Source: Fidelibacterota bacterium
GTDB taxonomy: Bacteria; Fidelibacterota; UBA2242
Assembly: GCA_028719225.1 (NCBI GenBank)
Contig: JAQUKI010000004.1
Span: 1 to 32,294 of the forward strand
DNA length: 32,294 bases
Direction: 5' to 3'
Shown here: positions 26,193 to 32,294 of the stretch, piece after piece
Layout: each line of letters begins with the position of its first letter
Numbering within the stretch: position 1 is the stretch's first letter
The notes under the pieces: model-generated
The model's database searches: none
What the model saw: only the letters and a program-made list of their open reading frames with translations
Told to the model about the DNA's origin: nothing
Position numbers and translations under genes: made by a program

Positions 26193-27413
26193 TTATTCGT
26201 AACGCAATGCGTCGATTGGATTCAGATTAGCGGCTTTGCGAGCGGGGTAAAATCCAAAGAAAATGCCGACTGAACCCGAAAACGCAAATGCGAGAATAAC
26301 GATAAACGGTTTGATAACGGTTCGCAATTCTGTAAAATTATTTAGAATTCCAGAGATCAATAACGCAAGCAGAATGCCGATGATTCCGCCAAACAGGCTA
26401 AGAACAACGGCTTCCGATAGGAATTGGACTAAAATGTCGTTGGCTCGTGCTCCAATGGAAAGACGAATTCCGATCTCCCGTGTGCGTTCGGTAACTGAAA
26501 CGAGCATAATGTTCATGATTCCAATGCCGCCGACAATTAGCGAAACGCCCGCTACTGCTCCCAACAGAAGTGTCATTGTACGGGAAGTTTCAGACGCCAT
26601 ATCCGTAATTTCCGTCTGATTCGTGATCGTGAAATCGTCGTCGTCTCCTTCATCGAGTTTATGAGCTTCCCGAAGAATGCTTCGGATTTCCGCCTGTGCC
26701 GCATCCATTTTATCAGTGGAAACCGCTCCGGCGTTGATCATATCGATAAATTGTCGTCCCTTGAGACGGTACAAAACGGTTGTTGATGGCGCGAATATAA
26801 TGTCATCCTGATCACTGCCCATCGCGTTTTTACCCTTTTCTTTCAAAACACCGATCACGATAAACGGCGTATTTCGGATACGAATCGTCTCACCCGTCGG
26901 ATCCTGTCCCGGAAAAAGTTCGTCTGCAATCGTCTTGCCAAGGATTGCGACCTTTTTACAAACCTGGACATCTCTTTCAGTAAAAATCTCGCCGTATTCC
27001 AGACCCCACTCGCGGAGATCGAAATACTGGGGCGATACGCCGTTGATGGTTGTGTTCCAGTTCGTTCCGCCGCCGATTACCTGGCCGCCGCTTCGGACGA
27101 TTGGTGACACGTCTTTCACGAGTGTAGCCTGTTCGGCAATTTTCTCAGCGTCCTTTAATGTGAATCGGTTGAAACTGCCTGCGCCCTGGCTGACACCGCC
27201 CGATTTACTTATGCCTGGAAAAATGACGATCAGATTGGTGCCGAGCGACGCGACCTGTTCTTCGATTTTTGCCTGCGATCCCTGACCGACTGCTACCATG
27301 ACAATTACAGCGCTGACGCCAATGATAATTCCAAGGGAAGTCAAAAGGCTCCGCATTCGGTTCTTCGCGATGCTTTTCAGTGCAACTTTTATAAGATTAT
27401 TAATTCTGTTCAT
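26193..27413 (-). CDS. MacB-type ABC transporter permease (FtsX domain)
   Basis: MNRINNLIKVALKSIAKNRMRSLLTSLGIIIGVSAVIVMVAVGQGSQAKIEEQVASLGTNLIVIFPG; GIGIMNIMLVSVTERTREIGIRLSIGAR; ends FYPARKAANLNPIDALRYE. Start set at 27413 rather than the listed 27524. Confidence 0.93.
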   Translation of the reverse strand: MNRINNLIKVALKSIAKNRMRSLLTSLGIIIGVSAVIVMVAVGQGSQAKIEEQVASLGTNLIVIFPGISKSGGVSQGAGSFNRFTLKDAEKIAEQATLVKDVSPIVRSGGQVIGGGTNWNTTINGVSPQYFDLREWGLEYGEIFTERDVQVCKKVAILGKTIADELFPGQDPTGETIRIRNTPFIVIGVLKEKGKNAMGSDQDDIIFAPSTTVLYRLKGRQFIDMINAGAVSTDKMDAAQAEIRSILREAHKLDEGDDDDFTITNQTEITDMASETSRTMTLLLGAVAGVSLIVGGIGIMNIMLVSVTERTREIGIRLSIGARANDILVQFLSEAVVLSLFGGIIGILLALLISGILNNFTELRTVIKPFIVILAFAFSGSVGIFFGFYPARKAANLNPIDALRYE

Positions 27414-28224
27414 AAATTTCCTCTGTTGCAGATCCGTTCGCTTTATACTGAACCAAATCTGCTTGCGCATTCCGGCGATTCTGGATAATCCAGTCCCTGC
27501 GGATGTGACCATCGCGCATTTCAACTATGCGAGTGGCGTAATCGGCAAAATCGCGTTCATGAGTGACCATTACAATTGTAATTCCTTCCTGATTTAGTGT
27601 CTGGAACAAACTGAAAATTTCAATTGAATTCAGACTGTCCAAATTTCCGGTCGGTTCGTCCGCCATCAGGATTGACGGCTGAGTGACCAACGCTCTGGCA
27701 ATGGCGACACGCTGTTGTTGTCCGCCGGACAATTGATTAGGAAGATGGTTCATTCGATCTGTGAGACCAACACGCTCAAGCGCGCTTTTGGCCGCTTTAT
27801 GCGGCTCCTTAATCCGGTTATACCGATCGTACATCAATGGCAATTCGACATTTTCCAATGCCGTTGTTCTGGCAAGGAGGTTAAATCCCTGAAAAACGAA
27901 GCCGATTTTTTGGTTACGAATTTCTGCATACTCGTTTTTATCGAGTGAATTGACGTTTTTTCCATCCAAAAAATAATCGCCGGAAGTCGGTTGATCCAAA
28001 CATCCGAGCATGTTCATGAGCGTCGATTTACCGGATCCGGATGCACCCATGATGGCGACGAATTCGCCGCGTTGAACCGTCAAATTGATTTCTTTGAGTG
28101 CGTGAACACGAACGACTCCCATTTGATAAACTTTTGTCAGATTTTTTGTTACGATGACATTTTCAACATTTTCCATTTCAATTCTTACTCCTGTTGGTTT
28201 CCTTGATTGAAGTGATGTGATCAT
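27400..28224 (-). CDS. MacB/LolD-type ABC transporter ATP-binding protein
   Basis: Walker A GASGSGKST, LSGGQQQRVAIARALV signature, Walker B ILMADEPTG. The 28224 start overlaps the upstream stop (TAATG); alternative start at 28176. Confidence 0.95.
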   Translation of the reverse strand: MITSLQSRKPTGVRIEMENVENVIVTKNLTKVYQMGVVRVHALKEINLTVQRGEFVAIMGASGSGKSTLMNMLGCLDQPTSGDYFLDGKNVNSLDKNEYAEIRNQKIGFVFQGFNLLARTTALENVELPLMYDRYNRIKEPHKAAKSALERVGLTDRMNHLPNQLSGGQQQRVAIARALVTQPSILMADEPTGNLDSLNSIEIFSLFQTLNQEGITIVMVTHERDFADYATRIVEMRDGHIRRDWIIQNRRNAQADLVQYKANGSATEEIYEQN

Positions 28225-29519
28225 TAAAATGGAGGTGGTCCGCCAAAGCCCGGTCCACTTTGTCGCGTACTATTTGAACTTGAGTTTGTTGATTCACCCG
28301 AACTTGTTACGCTTGTGACAATCTGTGTACCTTCGGCGAGACGGCGTGATTCAACAATTTCTGTATATTTGCCGTCACTGATGCCAGTGCGAATCATGTC
28401 CAGTTGAAGGTTTCCGTCAGCATCTAAAAACCAAATTCTTCCGATGTCTTCCGGGACAGAATTAGTCACTGGCTGTTGAACTTTCTCGTCGGTAGCGGTT
28501 GATAATTTTGGACTATCGGGACGCGCAAACTGTCCCGTAGCGGAAGAATCCGGTCGTAGTGGTCTCTGTTCGGGCATATTCTTTCGGAGAGATTCCATCA
28601 TCTCGTTCGTCGGCTGGATTTTCAGCGCCAGATTCGGAACCAGCAAAACGTTCTCTTTATGTTCGATTAAAAAGTCGATTGTTGCCGTCATTCCGGGAAG
28701 CAGAAAATGTTTCTCGTTAGTCGCATCAAGAACAACGGTATAATTGACGACGTTCGAAACTGTTTCCGGTTGAAGCCAAATTTGACGGACGACTCCGGTG
28801 AAAGTTTCATCAGGATAACTTTGAACGGTGAATCGCGCATTCATACCGACTTTGATGGAACCGATGTCACTCTCATCGACGAGTGCGCGAATTTCCATTT
28901 TGGTTAAATCTTCGGCGATTGTAAACATAGTTGGTGTCGTAAAACTTGCGGCAACGGTCTGTCCTTCTTCGACGTTTCGATAAATTACTTTTCCATCGAT
29001 TGGAGATTTGACGTAAGCATATTTGAGTTCCTTAACTGCCTTATCCAGCGCGATTCGGGCGGTTTTTAACGATGCTTCTGTTGTTTTTTTATCTGTCTTT
29101 GATTGGATAAAATCCTGTTCGGAAATTAATTTTTGCGTGTACAGGTCGCTGTTTCGGTCATATTCATATACACTCTGGTCGTATTGTGCCTGCACGCGTT
29201 GAAGGTCGGATTCTGCCTGTCTGACGGTTACTGCCAGTTTCGTCGTGTCGAGAATTGCCAGTACCTGATTTTTCTTCACATCATCGTTGAAATCAACGAA
29301 CAAGTGATCGATAATGCCAGAAACCTGTGTGCCGACTTCGACTGTTCCTCTGGCTTTGATGGTTCCGGTTGCAGAGACTGTATTTTCCACATTCCCTCTG
29401 GTAATTTTGGCATAGGTAAATTGCGATTCTGATTTGTTCTTTTCGCGAGAAAAAATAAACAAGCAGACAAGTCCGATTATCAATACGGTTGTTGGTATCA
29501 TCCATTTTTTCTTTTTCAT
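28224..29519 (-). CDS. MacA-type periplasmic adaptor (membrane fusion protein)
   Basis: N-terminal TM anchor, NVENTVSATGTIKARGTVEVGTQVSGIIDHLFVDFNDDVKKNQVLAILDTTKL, YVKSPIDGKVIYRNVEEGQTVAASFTTPTMFTIAEDLTKMEI. Confidence 0.93.
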   Translation of the reverse strand: MKKKKWMIPTTVLIIGLVCLFIFSREKNKSESQFTYAKITRGNVENTVSATGTIKARGTVEVGTQVSGIIDHLFVDFNDDVKKNQVLAILDTTKLAVTVRQAESDLQRVQAQYDQSVYEYDRNSDLYTQKLISEQDFIQSKTDKKTTEASLKTARIALDKAVKELKYAYVKSPIDGKVIYRNVEEGQTVAASFTTPTMFTIAEDLTKMEIRALVDESDIGSIKVGMNARFTVQSYPDETFTGVVRQIWLQPETVSNVVNYTVVLDATNEKHFLLPGMTATIDFLIEHKENVLLVPNLALKIQPTNEMMESLRKNMPEQRPLRPDSSATGQFARPDSPKLSTATDEKVQQPVTNSVPEDIGRIWFLDADGNLQLDMIRTGISDGKYTEIVESRRLAEGTQIVTSVTSSGESTNSSSNSTRQSGPGFGGPPPF

Positions 29520-29706
29520 TATCTCTTCCTTTTATGTTGACGGTTCTTCATTTTTCAATTTCACTCAATAGACAATCCGAAAATGGCTTTTATTCCGGCT
29601 CGACGGTCGATTTGAAAAAAATGATGTATAGATCGGAAAAGCGGAATATATTTATCGGTGCAAATGTCTAAGAGAAGTATGAAATAGAATCGGAGAAATT
29701 AGAAAT

Positions 29707-30255
29707 TTGAATGATAATGAGGCGATACAGGCGTGTTTGTCAGGTAATTCAGACGCATTTGCGGAGATTATTCATCGGTATGAATCGAAAATTGCAGGAA
29801 CAGTCATTGGGATGTTGGGCAGATGCCCCGAAGCAGAAGATGTTGGTCAGGAGACTTTTATCAGGTTCTATAACAATTTAAAGAATTTTCGCGGAGAATC
29901 ATCTGTGGGAACCTATTTAACCCGAATTGCCATGAACCTTTCGCTCAACGAACTAAAACGTCGTCAGCGGCATTCTTCACGAATCATATCTATCGACGAT
30001 CCCGATGTTTCCAAGAACCTGCATGAAAACCGGAACCACCTCGACGTTGAAGAAACGCGTGATATAGTTCAGTGGGCAATCAGTCAGTTGGAACCTAAAC
30101 TTCAATCCACACTGGTTCTACGACTGATGGATGAATGTTCGACCGAGGAAACAGCCGTGATACTTCAACTACCGATCGGAACGGTGTTGTCCAGATTATC
30201 ACGTGCAAAAAAGCAATTAATAAAAATTTTAAAACCTTATCAGGAGAATTTATGA
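29707..30255 (+). CDS. ECF-type RNA polymerase sigma factor
   Basis: AEDVGQETFIRFYNNLKNFRGESSVGTYLTRIAMNLSLNELKRRQR and C-terminal CSTEETAVILQLPIGTVLSRLSRAKKQLI (sigma70 regions 2 and 4). TTG start with upstream GGAG. Confidence 0.92.
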   Translation: MNDNEAIQACLSGNSDAFAEIIHRYESKIAGTVIGMLGRCPEAEDVGQETFIRFYNNLKNFRGESSVGTYLTRIAMNLSLNELKRRQRHSSRIISIDDPDVSKNLHENRNHLDVEETRDIVQWAISQLEPKLQSTLVLRLMDECSTEETAVILQLPIGTVLSRLSRAKKQLIKILKPYQENL

Positions 30256-30680
30256 GAAAAAGTCGTGCGCAAAAATTGTTGTTCCAATCTTTCGATCTGG
30301 ATTTAGAACTCCGAGAGAAAAGACTGCTGGAAGAAGCGCTCGCAGAATATCCCGAATTGATCGAAGAGAGAAAACATCTTGAATCCATTTATCGAAAAGC
30401 GCTAATTAGAAAAACAACCTCGTTCAGCCCGTGGTTCGTTGATCGGACGATGAATCGGATTCGGTCGCTGTCGAATCTGGAAAAAAGCATAGATATTTCT
30501 GTGGGTGTATTTTTAACGGCATTTCGGAGAGTTGCGTTGATCGCTTCCGTAATGGTTGTACTGATACTCGCTTTTAATGTCAGTACATCCGCTGAGTCCA
30601 GTCTGGCGTCTGTTATTGGCATCCCGAATACCTCAATGGAAGAGATGGTTGACCCAATCAATTATTTTATGACGGAGTAA
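30252..30680 (+). CDS. Putative membrane-anchored anti-sigma factor
   Basis: ATG 30252 overlaps the sigma stop (ATGA); cytoplasmic helical N-terminus, one TM segment (VALIASVMVVLILAFNV), short periplasmic tail. Confidence 0.6.
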   Translation: MRKSRAQKLLFQSFDLDLELREKRLLEEALAEYPELIEERKHLESIYRKALIRKTTSFSPWFVDRTMNRIRSLSNLEKSIDISVGVFLTAFRRVALIASVMVVLILAFNVSTSAESSLASVIGIPNTSMEEMVDPINYFMTE

Positions 30681-30685
30681 AAATT

Positions 30686-31120
30686 ATGAAATTAACTACA
30701 AAAACAACGTTGTTACTGATCGGAGTCCTGATCATTGGAATCATAATCGGATCTGTTGCTGTTTCCAGCTATCTGCGTTTTCGTCATGAGCGAAAATTTG
30801 CCGAGTTCCGGCGCGGTGAAGGATTTGTCTCCGAAATGGAACAGATTATTGATCCCAAGCCGGAGCAAAAGGATCAAATACATTTGATTCTGGTGAAACA
30901 CTCGGAATGGATTCAGAAATTTAGTGAAGAACAATTTCGGATTTTCGTTGCAAGCCTCGATACATTGAATCAGGAACTGTCTGAAGTTCTAACACCGGAA
31001 CAGATGAAGCGCTTTGAACAGCGAATGGAACAAATCCGTAATCGACCGCCGAAACCCGATGATCGTCGTCCCGGGCGTCACCCTGGTCCGCCTCCACCAC
31101 CTCCGCCGCCTGAAGAATAA
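30686..31120 (+). CDS. Spy/CpxP-like periplasmic sensor/chaperone with poly-proline tail
   Basis: N-terminal anchor, helical core MEQIIDPKPEQKDQIHLILVKHSEWIQKFSEEQFRIFVASLDTLNQELSEVLTPEQMKRFEQRMEQ, tail RHPGPPPPPPPPEE. Confidence 0.65.
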   Translation: MKLTTKTTLLLIGVLIIGIIIGSVAVSSYLRFRHERKFAEFRRGEGFVSEMEQIIDPKPEQKDQIHLILVKHSEWIQKFSEEQFRIFVASLDTLNQELSEVLTPEQMKRFEQRMEQIRNRPPKPDDRRPGRHPGPPPPPPPPEE

Positions 31121-31288
31121 AATTTCCATTTGGAATCCGAATTGAAGGGAATATTTAATGTTCAAATCAATAGAGAAAATAGTTGGAATAAAATGAAAAA
31201 TCGAATTGTCTAATATGTGTTTTATGAAAATTAAGAGTCAGTAAAAAACTAGAATTGAAACTGTACGCCTCCGTGTACACTCCGAGAA

Positions 31289-31315
31289 AAGAGGGCAACT
31301 TCCGGTTGCCCTCTT
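31289..31315. promoter_or_regulatory. Strong 11-bp stem hairpin in the 5' leader of the lipoprotein gene
   Basis: AAGAGGGCAAC (31289-31299), loop TTCCG, GTTGCCCTCTT (31305-31315); on the minus strand followed by TTCTCGG. Confidence 0.6.
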
Positions 31316-31341
31316 GCTGTATAAAAACGTATTTGAAAGGT

Positions 31342-32259
31342 ATGAAAATGAAGAAAATAATTTTTCTTGTAATTCCTTGTCTGGCTTTTGTGACGACGTT
31401 ATTAAGCGGATGTAAAGAATCCCAAATATCGAGTGTCTGGAACGATAAGAAAGTCATTATCGATGGAAAAGGCAATGAATGGCAAAGTGGAATTAAGTGG
31501 AACGAAAAACAAAAATTCGGTTACAGTGTAGCGAATGATTCGAGCAATCTCTACTTTTATTTAACTTGTACCGATCGCGATTTGGAAAAACAAATTATGA
31601 TGCAAGGGCTGTCTTTGACAATTCAACAGAAAGGTTCGAAAGGACGATTGCTGGGAATCAAATTTCCATTAGCAAAGAGCCCGATGGGTGGTGAAATGGG
31701 CGAGATGGGGCAAATGGGTCAAATGGGTAGGAGACCATCCCAAAGGCCTGACTCAATGTCCGGAAAACAAAGAGGACAACAGGAAGAACTTTCGAGTATG
31801 ATGGATGACATTCAAACTGAAATGATTGTTCTCGGACCCGGAAAAGATGATCAACGAATTCTTCCCTTGATCAACAAGCAAGGACTTGCCGTCAAGATCA
31901 GCCGTGATCGGCAGAAGCTGGGGTATGAGATACAAATCCCGCTGAAAATGATTGCCCAGCAACTGAAAACAGAACCGTTATCTCCTAAGAATCCTTTAAA
32001 GTTCACGTTAAAGACGGAAAAAGCCGAAAAATCTATGGGACGTCCCGATGGGGAAATGGGTGAAGGATCTCAGGGCGGTGACGGCAGAGGTGGATTTGAT
32101 GGAGGCGATCCGCCATCAGGCGGTGGAATGATGGGCGGCCAGGGCGGTGGCCCCGGTGGCGGTCAAGGAGGTCCCGGTGGAATGCAGGGTGGCCCGGAAG
32201 GCGATTCTCAATCCTCGTTCTCGTTCAAATTTGCTGTTTTATTGACGACTGATAAGTAG
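31342..32259 (+). CDS. Lipoprotein with CBM9-like N-terminal region and Met/Gly-rich low-complexity segments
   Basis: Lipobox LSGC in MKKIIFLVIPCLAFVTTLLSGCKES; KVIIDGKGNEWQSGIKWNEKQKFGYSVANDSSNLYFYLTCTDRD; PMGGEMGEMGQMGQMG; C-terminal GGGMMGGQGGGPGGGQGGPGGMQGG. Start at 31342 or 31348. Confidence 0.7.
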   Translation: MKMKKIIFLVIPCLAFVTTLLSGCKESQISSVWNDKKVIIDGKGNEWQSGIKWNEKQKFGYSVANDSSNLYFYLTCTDRDLEKQIMMQGLSLTIQQKGSKGRLLGIKFPLAKSPMGGEMGEMGQMGQMGRRPSQRPDSMSGKQRGQQEELSSMMDDIQTEMIVLGPGKDDQRILPLINKQGLAVKISRDRQKLGYEIQIPLKMIAQQLKTEPLSPKNPLKFTLKTEKAEKSMGRPDGEMGEGSQGGDGRGGFDGGDPPSGGGMMGGQGGGPGGGQGGPGGMQGGPEGDSQSSFSFKFAVLLTTDK

Positions 32260-32294
32260 ATGATTTTTAGAAGTGGGCCGGTCGCAACATTGTG

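Noticed and set aside
26193-27524. Using the full 443-aa ORF as the permease
   Set aside because: The first 37 residues (MKCAMVTSAGTGLSRIAG...) overlap the ATPase gene and do not resemble a permease; the family begins at MNRINNLIKVALKSIAKNRMRS (27413).
1-32294. CRISPR array near the Card1-like gene
   Set aside because: Scanned intergenic spaces for evenly spaced 25-40 bp repeats and saw none; no cas genes among the ORFs.
1-32294. rRNA, tRNA, integrase, transposase or phage genes
   Set aside because: No recognisable rRNA segments, tRNA cloverleaf, transposase/integrase ORFs or terminal inverted repeats were noticed; intergenic gaps are mostly short.

Overview
The window is about 32.3 kb of gene-dense chromosome, probably from an FCB-superphylum bacterium (inferred from a TonB-receptor/T9SS-tail/PorV-like/DUF5916 gene set; not proven). 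Blocks from left to right: (A) 1-3488, a tightly packed operon of two D-Ala-D-Ala-ligase-like ATP-grasp enzymes, a GNAT acetyltransferase and a short KamA-like radical SAM aminomutase, ending in a clear terminator. (B) 3649-4752, a stand-alone CARF-plus-PD-(D/E)XK-like protein (Card1/Can2/DUF1887 type) with no CRISPR-Cas context and an apparently degenerate nuclease motif. (C) 4769-7213, a minus-strand group of EamA transporter, DUF1330 protein and ManA. (D) 7559-13381, an amino-sugar block: divergent-motif polysaccharide deacetylase, NagA, MBL hydrolase, UPF0309-like SIS protein, MFS permease and ROK kinase. (E) 13613-24926, a polysaccharide-utilisation-like block: DUF5916/CBM9 protein, TonB-dependent receptor, large secreted protein with a T9SS-like tail, PorV/PorQ-like barrel and GH9. 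(F) 24939-32259, a TolC/MacB-type/MacA-type tripartite efflux operon divergent from an ECF sigma/putative anti-sigma/Spy-like/lipoprotein cluster. I saw no rRNA, tRNA, CRISPR array or mobile element. The best candidates for undescribed biology are A, B, and the SusD-less receptor trio in E. All assignments come from reading motifs by eye; no database search was run.
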